NCBI GenBank assembly: GCA_945877175.1
Contig: CAMCRC010000008.1
Location: forward strand, 1 to 56,517
Direction: 5' to 3'
DNA length: 56,517 nucleotides
DNA from: Klebsiella pneumoniae
GTDB taxonomy: Bacteria > Pseudomonadota > Gammaproteobacteria > Pseudomonadales > Pseudohongiellaceae
Every line of letters starts with the position of its first letter. Position 1 is the stretch's first letter. Under the pieces are notes generated by a model. That model was not told the DNA's origin and did no database searches. It worked only from the letters and a program-made list of their open reading frames with translations. Shown here piece by piece: positions 35,231-45,504 of this stretch. The translations under genes and the position numbers were made by a program.

Positions 35231-35277
35231 GGCCGCGCGACCCGGTAAATTTGCCATTTTGTGTAACTTGCGCGGCC
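35231..35277 (-). other. Inverted repeat after mdlB
   Basis: GGCCGCGC and GCGCGGCC, 8 bp, 31-nt loop, 16 nt past the mdlB stop. No T-run follows, so it is at best a weak terminator or mRNA 3' structure. The rest of the 235-nt gap should hold the promoter of quinoprotein 5, which I cannot define. Confidence 0.35.
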
Positions 35278-35292
35278 CCTGCAGTGCGCCTT

Positions 35293-37092
35293 TCAGGAGA
35301 GCTCTTCCGCCGATTTCCGGAGCTGCAGTTCATGCATGTGGCGGTACAGTCCGTCCCTGGCAAGCAGCTGGCTGTGAGTGCCCTGCTGCATGATCCGGCC
35401 GTGATGCAGAACGATGATCTGGTCGGACTCTATGATGGTACTGAGCCGGTGCGCGATGGTAATGATGGTGGTGGTGCCGCGCAACGTTGCCAGAGCTTGC
35501 TGAATGACTGCTTCAGTATGACTGTCAATGTTGGCAGTGGCTTCGTCGAGAATCAGGATTCGGGGCTTGCGGGCCAGCGTGCGCGCGAGCGCCAGCAGCT
35601 GGCGCTGGCCCGTGGAAAGCATGCCCCCTCTTTCGCCGAGCAGCGTGTCATACCCCTTGGGCAGCGTCAGGACGAAGTCATGCAGCTGCGCCTTGCGGGC
35701 AGCCTCGACAACGTCGGAATCACTCAATTCCATGCCCAGCGCGATATTGTCGCGCACCGAGCCAGCGCTGATGAAGGGATCCTGCATCACCACGCCCACA
35801 CAGCGTCGCAAGGTCTCTTGATCCAGCTGGTCGAGGGGAGTTTCATCCATCAGTATCCTGCCGGTCTGCGGGCTGTAAAATCGCAGCAGCAAGCTGACCA
35901 GGGTACTTTTGCCACTGCCGGTATGCCCCACGATGGCAAAGGACGATCCGGCAGGAACAGCAAAGTTGATGTCGCCAAGAACAGGCTGCTGACCGTCATA
36001 GCTGAAGCCGACATGCTCGAAAGCAACGGCTCCGCGCAGTTCCTTGTGTCCCGTGGCTGCCTGCAGTTCGCCAGGCTCATCCATGATGCCGAAGACGCGC
36101 TCGCCGGCAACAACCGCCTGCTGCAGAAGGCTCAGCCTTTGTGTCATCTCGACCACGGGCTGCGTGATCCTGGACAGATAATTGACAAAGGCATAGATCA
36201 CACCGACCTCGACAGTATTGCTGAAGGACTGAGTTCCGAAGTAAAGCAGGAGCCCCGCCAGCGTCAGCGTTCTGAGCAGATCCGGGAGGGGGCGCAGCAT
36301 AAGCGCATCGAGGCGCAGGTTGCGCATTCTCGCATTGAACAAGTCCTGGCTGATGCTGCGGAATTGTCCCGTGAAGCGCTTCTGCTGGTTGAGGATCTGT
36401 ATCAGACGCATGCCCTGAATGGACTCACTGAGCGACGCGTTGATCCTGCTCAACACACTGCGCGCCTCGTGGTAGCGCGGCGCACTGAGACGCTGGTAGA
36501 AATACATGACCAAGATGACGGTGGGCAGAATGATGCTGCATACGAGCATCAACCGAACATCCATCCAGGCCATGGCTATGAAGATGGCAATGATCAGTGT
36601 CACGTTCTGCACAAAAGTGGACATTACCTGCACGAACAGCTCTTTGATAGCCTCTGTGTCATTGGTAATCCGGGATACCAGGCTGCCAGTCGGGCGGTGA
36701 TCGAAATAGCTCAAGGGCTTGCGCATCACAGCTCCGAAGACCTGAGAGCGAATCGTCCGCACGACAGAGAATGCCATCTGATTGAAACGCATCGCATTTT
36801 GATAGCCCGCCCAGGCAGACAATCCGTACAGAAAGGCGTAAGCGCCACCCAGCTGCACCAGGTCCCGGGCCGGATAGCGACCCGCAGTGATGTAGTCATC
36901 AATGAAGATCTTTACCAGAACCGGCCCCATCACCTGACCAAGGGTGGCCAGCAGCAACAGGCCTGCCGCCTGCCAGAGAAGGCGCGGGTAAGCCAGACTG
37001 TAGCGCAGCAACCTGCCCAGTGATGCGGTGTTGATGCCCTGCCGCAATTCATCGTCCTGATTCAACGGTGCGCTCCAGTTTCTGATAGTCAT
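35293..37092 (-). CDS. mdlB: ABC transporter half-protein, MdlB-like
   Basis: 599 residues from the ATG at 37092; an upstream extension of 32 codons lies wholly in mdlA. An ABC membrane domain with six segments is followed by a nucleotide-binding domain: Walker A GHTGSGKST, signature LSTGQRQL, Walker B ILILDEATANID. Whole-length resemblance to E. coli MdlB, including the TM-domain segment GSLVSRITNDTEAIKELFV. No ribosome site is evident and the start lies 44 nt inside mdlA, so translation is probably coupled. With MdlA it should form a heterodimeric exporter, often called multidrug-like. Confidence 0.9.
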   Translation of the reverse strand: MTIRNWSAPLNQDDELRQGINTASLGRLLRYSLAYPRLLWQAAGLLLLATLGQVMGPVLVKIFIDDYITAGRYPARDLVQLGGAYAFLYGLSAWAGYQNAMRFNQMAFSVVRTIRSQVFGAVMRKPLSYFDHRPTGSLVSRITNDTEAIKELFVQVMSTFVQNVTLIIAIFIAMAWMDVRLMLVCSIILPTVILVMYFYQRLSAPRYHEARSVLSRINASLSESIQGMRLIQILNQQKRFTGQFRSISQDLFNARMRNLRLDALMLRPLPDLLRTLTLAGLLLYFGTQSFSNTVEVGVIYAFVNYLSRITQPVVEMTQRLSLLQQAVVAGERVFGIMDEPGELQAATGHKELRGAVAFEHVGFSYDGQQPVLGDINFAVPAGSSFAIVGHTGSGKSTLVSLLLRFYSPQTGRILMDETPLDQLDQETLRRCVGVVMQDPFISAGSVRDNIALGMELSDSDVVEAARKAQLHDFVLTLPKGYDTLLGERGGMLSTGQRQLLALARTLARKPRILILDEATANIDSHTEAVIQQALATLRGTTTIITIAHRLSTIIESDQIIVLHHGRIMQQGTHSQLLARDGLYRHMHELQLRKSAEELS

Positions 37093-38794
37093 GCATGCGC
37101 GCGTACCAGCCTCTTTGAGCCAGCAGGGCCTGATGGGTGCCGCGCTCGGCAATGGTGCCTCGGGACATAACGATGATCTCGCTGGCATCCTCGACGGCAG
37201 AGAGGCGGTGACAGAGTACGAAGGTCGTTCGGCCGGCGCGTACCTGTTGCAGATGCATCAGAATATTGCGCTCGGTAGCGACATCCACAGCTGACAGAGC
37301 GTCATCAAGGACAAGAATGGGCGCATCCAGCAGCAAGGCTCTGGCGATGGCGATGCGCTGCTTCTGCCCTCCTGACAAGGTGATTCCACGCTCTCCCACC
37401 AGCGTGTCATAGGCATCCGGGAAGCGCAGAATGTCCTTGTCGATGGCAGCCAGCTCCGCCACTGCGCGAATCTCGGCGAGGCTGGCGCCGGGGCGCCCCA
37501 TGGCGATGTTCTCGGCTATCGATGCCGTAAACAAAAAGGGGTCTTGCGGCACCATCGCGATGGCGCCGCGCAGAGCATCAAGACTGATTTCCTGCACGGG
37601 TACACCGCCGATGCTGATCTTGCACGCCGGGTCATCGAAACTGCGCAACAACAATGAGATCAACGTGGTCTTGCCTGCGCCTGTTGCACCCACCACGCCC
37701 ACTGTGTGTCCCGTCGCAACCCGCAGATGAATGTCGCGCAAAGCCGGCGAACTGCTGTCGGGATAAGCGAATGTCGTAATGTCGATCTGCACGCTGCCAT
37801 CCGAAATCTGTGACACCTGTCCGGTATCCTGGACGGGCGAAGGTGTCTGCAGCAAGGATTCGATCCGCTCCCATGCGGCGGAACCACGCTCTACAATGTT
37901 GAGAAGCCAGCCGTAGGCGAACATTGGCCAGATGAGAAAGCCCAGATACATGGTGAAACTGGTGAGCTGCCCGAGTGTCAACTGCTCGTCTTCAACCAGC
38001 ACGGCTCCGGCACTGATGCACAGTAGAAAAGAAGAGCCGACTGTAATGAAGATCGCCGGATCGTAAAGAGAGTCAGTCGCGGCAACGCGGATATTGGCCT
38101 CAGCGGCTCGGTCAGCAATTCTCAGAAACTCGCGATCTTCCTGCTGCTCCAATCCAAAGGCTCGCACCATGCGAATGCCCGAAACACTTTCCTGCACGCG
38201 ATCGTTGAGATCGGAAAATCTCTCCTGCGCATCACGGAATCCGGAATGCAGTCGCTTGCCTATGATCATGAAATACCAGGCCATGAAAGGAAAAGGCAGC
38301 AGCGCCAGCAAGGTCAGTTTCCAGCTGATCAACACCATCATTATTGCTATGACGAGAATGCCTGTAACCAGACCGTCTATTCCAGAGAGCACACCTTCGC
38401 CGGCAGTCATTTCCAGTGCCGAAATATCATTTGTTGCCCGCGCCATCAAGTCGCCGGTGCGGTGTTCTCTGAAAAATTGCGGAGACATCCTTGTCATGTG
38501 CGTGAAAAGACGCTGACGCATTGTCTCTGCCAGATGAAACGAGGAATAGAAAAGAAAAACACGCCACAGATAGCGCATGACATATACCGCAATGGCAATG
38601 GCGACCAGCGTGGCAACGAATCGCCAGAGAATGAGGGACGTCAGCGTGCCTTCAACGACGTGGTCGATGACGCGTCCGGTGATCCATGGAATTGTCATCT
38701 CCAGGAGATCAACGCCGATCAGCATCAGGATGGCGGCCATATAACGGCGCCACTGCAATCTGAAATACCACCCCAGCTTGATGAACAAAGCCAT
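37049..38794 (-). CDS. mdlA: ABC transporter half-protein, MdlA-like
   Basis: 581 residues. N-terminal MALFIKLGWYFRLQWRRYMA and TIPWITGRVIDHVVEG are typical of MdlA. Membrane domain, then Walker A GATGAGKTT, signature LSGGQKQR, Walker B ILVLDDALSAVD. In Walker B the catalytic Glu is replaced by Asp (DDA), while MdlB keeps Glu (DEA), which is the pattern of an asymmetric heterodimeric exporter with one degenerate site. Divergent from the decarboxylase gene. Confidence 0.9.
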   Translation of the reverse strand: MALFIKLGWYFRLQWRRYMAAILMLIGVDLLEMTIPWITGRVIDHVVEGTLTSLILWRFVATLVAIAIAVYVMRYLWRVFLFYSSFHLAETMRQRLFTHMTRMSPQFFREHRTGDLMARATNDISALEMTAGEGVLSGIDGLVTGILVIAIMMVLISWKLTLLALLPFPFMAWYFMIIGKRLHSGFRDAQERFSDLNDRVQESVSGIRMVRAFGLEQQEDREFLRIADRAAEANIRVAATDSLYDPAIFITVGSSFLLCISAGAVLVEDEQLTLGQLTSFTMYLGFLIWPMFAYGWLLNIVERGSAAWERIESLLQTPSPVQDTGQVSQISDGSVQIDITTFAYPDSSSPALRDIHLRVATGHTVGVVGATGAGKTTLISLLLRSFDDPACKISIGGVPVQEISLDALRGAIAMVPQDPFLFTASIAENIAMGRPGASLAEIRAVAELAAIDKDILRFPDAYDTLVGERGITLSGGQKQRIAIARALLLDAPILVLDDALSAVDVATERNILMHLQQVRAGRTTFVLCHRLSAVEDASEIIVMSRGTIAERGTHQALLAQRGWYARMHDYQKLERTVESGR

Positions 38795-38911
38795 GTCGAA
38801 CCCGGCACTGCCGCCCGTCGCGAATCTCTGAAGGCCGGCAGTCTAGCAGGGTTTTCAATTGCCGTGGCCCGCAGCAATCTGAACTAATTCCGGGCAATCT
38901 GAAATTGCGCA

Positions 38912-38939
38912 TTTACGTGAGGAATGTGTTTGCTACAAT
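38912..38939 (+). promoter_or_regulatory. Promoter of the ornithine/lysine decarboxylase gene
   Basis: TTTACG, 16-nt spacer, TACAAT: a near-consensus sigma-70 -10 box 64 nt before the ATG. The leader contains a strong GGAGG at 38983, but 14 nt from the ATG. Confidence 0.6.
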
Positions 38940-39002
38940 AGCGCACCGTTTAACCAGCCCCCCACCTTTCAATGCACCATCCTGGAGGTTACCAAACCGT
39001 CA

Positions 39003-40175
39003 ATGAACACAGAAAACACTCGTGTGGAAGACTTCTACGAACCGGAAACCTTCCGGCGTATCAAGGCCTTGGCTGATACCAAGGAAACTCCGTTCGTCGT
39101 GATTGACATCGCAACGATCGAGAAAGCGTACGATACGCTGAAGGACCTCTTCCCCTACGCGAGCGTGTACTATGCGGTCAAGGCAAACCCCGCTCCCGAG
39201 ATCATCAGGTCTCTGCGCGACAAGGGCTCCAATTTTGACGTAGCGTCCATTTACGAATTGGACAAGCTGCTTTCTCACGATGTGTCTCCGGAGCGCTGCA
39301 GCTACGGAAACACCATCAAGAAAAGTAAAGATATCAGGTACTTCTACGAGAAGGGTGTGCGCATGTATGCCACTGACTCCGAGGCAGATGTCCGCAATAT
39401 CGCCAAGGCCGCGCCGGGCTCACGCATCTATGTCCGCATCCTGACTGAAGGCAGCGGCACCGCCGACTGGCCGTTGTCTCGCAAATTCGGCTGTCAGAGT
39501 GACATGGCGATGGACCTGCTGGTACTGGCACGGGATCTTGGCCTTGTGCCTTATGGCGTGTCCTTCCATGTGGGCTCGCAGCAGCGTGACATCGGGGCCT
39601 GGGATGCGGCGATAGGCAAAGTGAAGGTGATCTTCGAACGCCTGCAGGAAGAAGACAATATTACGCTCAAGATGGTGAACCTGGGTGGCGGCTTTCCCGC
39701 CAACTACATCACCCGCGCCAATACGCTGGACACCTATGCAGAGGAAATCACGCGCTTCATTGAAGAAGACTTCGGGGATGATTTCCCGGAGATCATTCTG
39801 GAGCCCGGCCGTTCACTGATCTCCAACGCCGGCATTCTGATCTCGGAAGTAGTGCTGATCTCACGCAAGTCTCACACCGCCCTGCAGCGCTGGATTTTCA
39901 CAGACGTTGGCAAGTTTTCCGGACTGATAGAGACCATGGACGAGTGCATCAAATACCCGATCTACACCGAGAAGCATGGGGAGCTGGAAGAAGTCGTGAT
40001 CGCGGGGCCTACCTGTGACAGCGCCGACATCATGTACGAACACTACAAGTATGGCTTGCCGCTGAATCTGGCGATTGGCGATCGCATGTACTGGCTGTCT
40101 ACCGGCGCCTATACAACGAGCTACAGTGCCATTGAATTCAACGGCTTCCCGCCGCTGCGCTCCTACTTCGTGTAA
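39003..40175 (+). CDS. speC: Fold-III PLP ornithine/lysine decarboxylase
   Basis: 390 residues, the length of the small fold-type III ornithine decarboxylases of Pseudomonas rather than the 700-residue E. coli SpeC. PLP Lys60 in YYAVKANP, the pyridoxal-phosphate glycine loop NLGGGFP, EPGRSLISNAG, and catalytic Cys338 in GPTCDSAD. It makes putrescine (and possibly cadaverine) in the cytosol. Ornithine versus lysine preference cannot be fixed from sequence; the speC symbol follows the Pseudomonas usage. Unusually long gap between GGAGG and ATG. Confidence 0.85.
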   Translation: MNTENTRVEDFYEPETFRRIKALADTKETPFVVIDIATIEKAYDTLKDLFPYASVYYAVKANPAPEIIRSLRDKGSNFDVASIYELDKLLSHDVSPERCSYGNTIKKSKDIRYFYEKGVRMYATDSEADVRNIAKAAPGSRIYVRILTEGSGTADWPLSRKFGCQSDMAMDLLVLARDLGLVPYGVSFHVGSQQRDIGAWDAAIGKVKVIFERLQEEDNITLKMVNLGGGFPANYITRANTLDTYAEEITRFIEEDFGDDFPEIILEPGRSLISNAGILISEVVLISRKSHTALQRWIFTDVGKFSGLIETMDECIKYPIYTEKHGELEEVVIAGPTCDSADIMYEHYKYGLPLNLAIGDRMYWLSTGAYTTSYSAIEFNGFPPLRSYFV

Positions 40176-40179
40176 AGCA

Positions 40180-40200
40180 GGCAGGGCCCTGTGCCCTGCC
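40180..40200. terminator. Hairpin between convergent speC and tcyP
   Basis: GGCAGGGC / GCCCTGCC, 8 bp with a 5-nt loop, immediately after the decarboxylase stop and 22 nt before the end of the convergent symporter gene. There is no T-run, so termination may be weak or Rho-assisted. Confidence 0.45.
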
Positions 40201-40221
40201 ATTCCTGCCAGACCAGCCCCA

Positions 40222-41601
40222 TCAGCTTGACGCGGACTCCACCACGCTGCCTTCCTCCGCCGGGAGGGAGAGCAGCTTGTTGCTGACCACGCCACTGGTT
40301 ATGGCCCCGCTGACATTGAGCGCCGTGCGCCCCATGTCGATGAGCGGCTCGATGGAAATCAGCAAGGCAACGATCGTGATGGGCAGGCCCATGGCGGGCA
40401 GCACCACCAGCGCCGCAAACGTGGCTCCGCCGCCTACCCCTGCAATACCGAAAGAGCTGATGGCGATGATGGCCACCAGACTGATGATGAACATGGGGGC
40501 CGTCGGGTCCACACCCACTGTGGGCGCCACCATTACCGCCAGCATTGCCGGGTAAATGCCGGCACAGCCATTCTGGCCGATCGTGGCGCCAAAGCTCGCA
40601 GCCATATTGGCGATTGGTGATGCAACCTTCAGCTCTTCTATCTGCGCCTTGACGGTCAGCGGAATCGTCGCTGCGGAACTTCGTGAGGCGAACGCGAAAC
40701 TGAGCACTGGCCAGATCTTGCGGAAGTAGGAGACGGGACTGGTTCCCGTCGACATCACGAACAGCCCATGCACGCCAAACATCAGCGCGATGGCCACATA
40801 GGATGCCAGCACGAAGCCGATCAGGTTGAGGATGTCCTGGGCATTCGAGCTCGCCACCACATACGTCATCAGGGCCAGAATGCCGTAAGGCGTCAGGCTC
40901 ATGACCATGCGCACAAGCTGCATCACCACCGCCTGCGCAGCGTCGATGAAGCCGTGGATGGAGTTGCGCAGCTCAGGCTTGTCGCGACAGACAAGCAGCG
41001 CTGCAATCCCTGACAGAATGCCGAAAATCACGACCGCGATGATGGAGTTGTCACGGGCCTCCGTCAGATCGGCAAAAATATTGGTTGGTATGAAGCCCGC
41101 AATGATGTCGGGAAGACTGAGCCTGCTGACAACGGTGTCCAGTCGCCCCTCAAGCACTTCGACCCGAGCTGCCTCGCGCGCGCCTGCCACCATGCCCTCG
41201 GCGGTCAGTCCCGTCACCAGCGTCACTGCAATTCCGATCAGAGCGGCAATCGCAGTGGTCAGCACCAGCATGCCGATGACCGATCCGCCGATCTTGCCCA
41301 GCGACGCGATGGCATCCATTTTCAGCACCGCAGCGATCATGGTCACCAGAATGAGCGGCATGATGATCATGCGCAGCAGGCGCACATAGCTGTCGCCTAC
41401 AAGATTGGTCCAGTTCAGAGTTTCCGTCATCACGTCGGTGCCGCTGCCGTACAGCATCTGCAGCACGAAGCCGAACGCCAGCCCCAGGAGCATGCCCGTA
41501 AACACGCGGCGCGCGAGCGAGGAGTTGTTGCGTCCCGCCATGTGAACGATGAAAAGAAGGCCACAGAAGGCCGCAAGATTGAGGATGGTGTAAAGGCTCA
41601 T
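40222..41601 (-). CDS. tcyP: Cystine-type dicarboxylate/amino acid:cation symporter (TcyP-like)
   Basis: 459 residues, multi-spanning. The core LSFAFASRSSAATIPLTVKA, then SFGATIGQNGCAGIYPAMLA and the glycine-rich SFGIAGVGGGATFAALVVLP, are the HP1/TM7/HP2 elements of the DAACS fold in the version found in E. coli TcyP (YdjN), an L-cystine importer. Inner membrane, sodium- or proton-coupled. Cystine is the best guess; other amino acids are possible. Confidence 0.85.
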   Translation of the reverse strand: MSLYTILNLAAFCGLLFIVHMAGRNNSSLARRVFTGMLLGLAFGFVLQMLYGSGTDVMTETLNWTNLVGDSYVRLLRMIIMPLILVTMIAAVLKMDAIASLGKIGGSVIGMLVLTTAIAALIGIAVTLVTGLTAEGMVAGAREAARVEVLEGRLDTVVSRLSLPDIIAGFIPTNIFADLTEARDNSIIAVVIFGILSGIAALLVCRDKPELRNSIHGFIDAAQAVVMQLVRMVMSLTPYGILALMTYVVASSNAQDILNLIGFVLASYVAIALMFGVHGLFVMSTGTSPVSYFRKIWPVLSFAFASRSSAATIPLTVKAQIEELKVASPIANMAASFGATIGQNGCAGIYPAMLAVMVAPTVGVDPTAPMFIISLVAIIAISSFGIAGVGGGATFAALVVLPAMGLPITIVALLISIEPLIDMGRTALNVSGAITSGVVSNKLLSLPAEEGSVVESASS

Positions 41602-41685
41602 GGGAAATGGCTCTTTCTTGTTGTGAGGGGGTCAAAGTAAACCAGTCGGGTTTTCGAAACAAGAATTAAGTCTGACGCTGGCGCG

Positions 41686-42399
41686 TCAATCTGGCAGGTT
41701 CGACATCATGATGGACAGGGTGTCGGAGCGGAATTCACGGCGGTACAGCACCCCGACGACCCAGGCCGACAGCAGCATGAATACCCAGAAGTTCACGAAC
41801 CAGCCCAGTACAGCCATGCTGAAATAGTAGGTCCGCAGCCCGTTGTTGAAATTGCCGGCCGCTTTGGAGGCCATTTTCGAAATCGACTCAACATGGAGTT
41901 CAATCACTTCATCGGGCGCATTCTCGCTGCGCTCAGGGACGCCGCCCAGCATGACGGAAACCTGCCCGAACTGCCGCAGCCCCCAGGTGAATTTGAAGAA
42001 AGCGTACACAAACAGGCAGATCAACAGCAGCACCTTCGACTCCCATTCGCCGCGGGTGTTCTGGTCGGAAAAGGGGATTTCACGGAGCATCATGATCACG
42101 GCTTCGGACGAGGTGCCCAGTACCGTCATCAAACCCGCCAGGATGAACAGGGTGGTGGACGCAAAGAAAGACACATTGCGCTCCAGGTTGGCGATGATGT
42201 TGGTGTCCGCAATCCGGTTCTCGCGCCGCAGTGCCTTGCGGATCCATTGCCTGCGGTGACGGTGCATGGCGAATGCAAGCGTTGGCGTGTTGTGACTGCG
42301 CCGCGCCGTGTATCGGAAGTAACCGCGAAAGCACAGCAGAAAAAATACTACCGCGAGGAGGTTGCCGATGTTCTGCTGCAGGAAAGACCCTGTATCCAT
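41686..42399 (-). CDS. DUF599 membrane protein
   Basis: About 237 residues from the ATG at 42399; a TTG at 42411 is also possible but lies only one nt from the GGG. Four membrane segments (FFLLCF near the start, STTLFILAGLMTVLG, LLLICLFVYAFFKF, VFMLLSAWVVGVLY). The segment NRIADTNIIANLERNVSFFA is typical of DUF599. Function unknown. It directly follows the yadH-like permease gene, on the same strand. Confidence 0.7.
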   Translation of the reverse strand: MDTGSFLQQNIGNLLAVVFFLLCFRGYFRYTARRSHNTPTLAFAMHRHRRQWIRKALRRENRIADTNIIANLERNVSFFASTTLFILAGLMTVLGTSSEAVIMMLREIPFSDQNTRGEWESKVLLLICLFVYAFFKFTWGLRQFGQVSVMLGGVPERSENAPDEVIELHVESISKMASKAAGNFNNGLRTYYFSMAVLGWFVNFWVFMLLSAWVVGVLYRREFRSDTLSIMMSNLPD

Positions 42400-42415
42400 T
42401 GGAATGTTCAAACCC

Positions 42416-43177
42416 TTATTTCTTGATGTGATAGCCAGTCTTGAATATCCACCAGACGGTTGCCGAGCAGGCCGCCAGGAACAGCAGAATCATGGCAAGA
42501 CTGACGCCGATGCTGACATCGGACAATTCGTAGAAACTCCAGCGGAAACCGCTTATGAGATACAGCACCGGATTGAACATGGTTACTGTCTGCCAGAACG
42601 GCGAGAGCATGCTGGCAGAGTAGAAGCTGCCCCCAAGGAAGACCAAGGGCGTTACGATCAGCATGGGAATCAGCTGCAGCTTTTCGAAGTTGTCTGCCCA
42701 TATTCCGATGATGAAGCCGAACAGGCTGAAGGTAATGCAGGTCAGCAGCAGAAACAGGATCATCACGAAAGGATGCGCAATCTGCAGGGGCACGAAGAGC
42801 GCGGATGTGGCGAGAATAATCACACCCAGTATCAGGGACTTGCTGGCCGCCGCCCCCACGTACCCCAGCACAGCCTCGAACATCGACACGGGCGCTGAGA
42901 GCAGCTCATAGATCGTCCCGCTGAATTTCGGAAAGTAGATTCCGAATGATGCGTTCGAAATACTGTTGGTCAGCAGCGACAGCATGATCAGACCGGGCAC
43001 AATGAAGGCGCCATACGTCACTCCCTCAACCTCCTGGATGCGTCCGCCGATGGCCGCCCCGAATACCACGAAGTAGAGCGAAGTGGAAATCACAGGTGCC
43101 ACGATGCTCTGCAGGATGGTGCGCCGCGTGCGCGCCATTTCAAATTTGTAGATGGCCTTGATTGCATACCAGTTCAT
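42416..43177 (-). CDS. yadH: ABC-2 type transporter permease (YadH-like)
   Basis: 253 residues with six membrane segments. The opening [20 protein letters not shown] and the ABC-2 family region [20 protein letters not shown] fit E. coli YadH. Overlaps the ATPase gene by 4 nt (ATGA). The pair exports an unknown, perhaps lipid-like, substrate. Confidence 0.88.
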   Translation of the reverse strand: MNWYAIKAIYKFEMARTRRTILQSIVAPVISTSLYFVVFGAAIGGRIQEVEGVTYGAFIVPGLIMLSLLTNSISNASFGIYFPKFSGTIYELLSAPVSMFEAVLGYVGAAASKSLILGVIILATSALFVPLQIAHPFVMILFLLLTCITFSLFGFIIGIWADNFEKLQLIPMLIVTPLVFLGGSFYSASMLSPFWQTVTMFNPVLYLISGFRWSFYELSDVSIGVSLAMILLFLAACSATVWWIFKTGYHIKK

Positions 43178-44103
43178 CGGGATTCCTCCACCAGCTTCAC
43201 GAATATTTCCTCCAGAGAACTTTGCGTCGTGCGGATATCCTTGAAATGGATGCCGTCTCTGCGCAGATCATCGAGAAGGGTGGTGATGTCTGCCTCTGCG
43301 CCCTGACTGTCGTAGGTGTGGATCAGCTGCAGACCGTCTGCCGACAGGGCAAGAGTGTACTGCGCCAGCGTGTCAGGAAGGCGTGCCAGGGGCTGTTGCA
43401 GATCCATGAGCAACTGCTTCTTGCCAAGCTTGCGCATCAGCTCCGCTTTCTCCTCGACCAGCAGCAGTTCGCCGCGCGTGATGATGCCGATACGGTCGGC
43501 AATCTCCTCGGCTTCCTCAATGTAGTGCGTGGTCAGAATGATGGTGACGCCCGAGTCGCGCAGCTTGCGGACCAGTGCCCACATGTCCTTGCGCAGTTCC
43601 ACATCCACGCCGGCCGACGGCTCGTCCAGAAACAGCACACGCGGTTCGTGGGATAGCGCCTTGGCGATCAGCAGCCGCCGTTTCATGCCGCCGGACAGCG
43701 TGATGATCTTGTTGTTGCGCTTCTCCCAGAGCGTGAGATCCCGCAGCACTTTCTCGATATGCCCGGCATCCGGCGCCTTGCCGAACAGGCCGCGACTGAA
43801 CGTCACCGTCGAGAGCACTGACTCGAAGGCATCGGTGGTCAGCTCCTGCGGCACCAGCCCTATCAGGGAGCGAGTCTTGCGAAAATCCTTGATGATGTCG
43901 AAGCCGTCGACCAGCACCTGTCCTTCACTCGGGTTGACAAGCCCGCAGATGGTCGAGATAAGCGTGGTCTTGCCGGCGCCGTTGGGCCCCAGCAGAGCAA
44001 TGATCTCGCCTCTGCGGATTTCGAGGTTGACACACTTCAGTGCCTGGAACCCGCCCGCATAGGTCTTGGACAGATTGCGTATGGAAACGATCGCGTCCTG
44101 CAT
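43174..44103 (-). CDS. yadG: ABC transporter ATPase (YadG-like)
   Basis: 309 residues. Walker [10 protein letters not shown], signature LSGGMKRRL, Walker [15 protein letters not shown]-loop LTTHY. Matches YadG length and the family's conserved C-terminal tail. The start is 3 nt after the radA stop, so the yadGH pair probably reads on from radA. Confidence 0.9.
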   Translation of the reverse strand: MQDAIVSIRNLSKTYAGGFQALKCVNLEIRRGEIIALLGPNGAGKTTLISTICGLVNPSEGQVLVDGFDIIKDFRKTRSLIGLVPQELTTDAFESVLSTVTFSRGLFGKAPDAGHIEKVLRDLTLWEKRNNKIITLSGGMKRRLLIAKALSHEPRVLFLDEPSAGVDVELRKDMWALVRKLRDSGVTIILTTHYIEEAEEIADRIGIITRGELLLVEEKAELMRKLGKKQLLMDLQQPLARLPDTLAQYTLALSADGLQLIHTYDSQGAEADITTLLDDLRRDGIHFKDIRTTQSSLEEIFVKLVEESR

Positions 44104-44106
44104 GTT

Positions 44107-45489
44107 CTAAATCTCCGCAACAGCGTCGATGGCTTCTGCAAGCCTCGCCACGCCAATGATCTTCATACCGGGAATGCCGCCCCTAGGCACGTTGGCCTTG
44201 GGAACAATGGCGCGTTTGAAGCCGTGCTTGGCTGCCTCGTGCAGCCGCTCCTGGCCGCTGGGGACAGGTCGAATTTCCCCGGCCAGCCCGACCTCGCCGA
44301 ACACCACCAGATCCTGCGGCAGTGACTTGTCGCGGAAGCTGGAAATGATGGCCAGGATCAGCGCCAGATCGGCACTTGTCTCGGTCACGCGGACGCCGCC
44401 TACCACATTGACGTAGACATCCTGATCGGCCATGAACACGCCGCCATGACGGTGCAGCACGGCCAGCAACATCCCCAGACGGTTCTGGTCCAGACCCACC
44501 GCCAGCCGGCGAGGATTGCCAAGCTGCGTGCCATCCACCAGAGCCTGAATCTCAACGAGCAAAGGCCGCGTCCCTTCCCAGAGCACCATGACCAGTGAAC
44601 CCGGGCTCTCTTCCTCTGCACGGGCGAGAAAAATGGCGGAGGGGTTCTTCACTTCCCGCAGGCCCTTCTCGGTCATGGCGAAGACACCCAGCTCGTTGAC
44701 GGCGCCGAAGCGGTTCTTCTGGCCGCGCAGGGTGCGGTACTTGCTGTCGTTGCTGCCGTCGAGCATCAGAAAGCAGTCGATCATGTGCTCCAGCACTTTG
44801 GGGCCGGCGAGCGTGCCGTCCTTGGTGACATGGCCCACCAGAAAAAGCACGGTGTTGGTCTGCTTGGCGTACTGAATGAGATAGGCAGCGCATTCGCGGA
44901 CCTGTGACACGCTGCCTGGCGCGGACGGGATGTCGCTGCTGTGCATCACCTGGATCGAATCCACCACCAGCAGCTGAGGTTGCTGCTCCTGCGCGACCTG
45001 GCAGATCTTCTCCACATTGGTCTCGGCCAGCAGTTTGAGATTCTTCTCCGGCAGACCCAGTCGCCGCGCCCGCATGCCCACCTGCTGCAGCGACTCCTCG
45101 CCAGTGACATACAAGGCGCGCGCAGATTGCGCCAGCGTGCACATCACCTGCAGCAGCAGTGTACTCTTGCCCGCCCCGGGGTTGCCCCCGATAAGGATGA
45201 CAGAACCCGGCACCAGCCCGCCACCAAGGACCCGGTCAAGTTCCTCCAGTGAGCTGGACAGGCGCGGCACGGCCGCCAGATCGATTTCAGAGAGGTCCTG
45301 TACGCCGGAGGTGGTGCCAGCATATCCCTGTTTGCGAAAGTCGGCCTTGGCTGCGGGTGCAGCTGCAAGATTGCCAAGACTGACCCGGGACAAGGTGTTC
45401 CATTCCTTGCAGGCGACACATTGCCCCTGCCACTGTCCATGCTCAGCACCACAGGCAGTGCAGACATAGGCGGTCCTGGCCTTTGCCAT
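44107..45489 (-). CDS. radA: DNA repair ATPase RadA
   Basis: 460 residues. N-terminal zinc finger C-x2-C ... C-x2-C (YVCTACGAEHGQWQGQCVAC), Walker A GGNPGAGKST, the RadA-specific KNRFG motif (GQKNRFGAVNELG), and a C-terminal Lon-like domain. A RecA-type helicase that promotes branch migration in recombination. 15 nt downstream of alr on the same strand. Confidence 0.96.
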   Translation of the reverse strand: MAKARTAYVCTACGAEHGQWQGQCVACKEWNTLSRVSLGNLAAAPAAKADFRKQGYAGTTSGVQDLSEIDLAAVPRLSSSLEELDRVLGGGLVPGSVILIGGNPGAGKSTLLLQVMCTLAQSARALYVTGEESLQQVGMRARRLGLPEKNLKLLAETNVEKICQVAQEQQPQLLVVDSIQVMHSSDIPSAPGSVSQVRECAAYLIQYAKQTNTVLFLVGHVTKDGTLAGPKVLEHMIDCFLMLDGSNDSKYRTLRGQKNRFGAVNELGVFAMTEKGLREVKNPSAIFLARAEEESPGSLVMVLWEGTRPLLVEIQALVDGTQLGNPRRLAVGLDQNRLGMLLAVLHRHGGVFMADQDVYVNVVGGVRVTETSADLALILAIISSFRDKSLPQDLVVFGEVGLAGEIRPVPSGQERLHEAAKHGFKRAIVPKANVPRGGIPGMKIIGVARLAEAIDAVAEI

Positions 45490-45504
45490 CAGGAGCTGCT
45501 CCGC

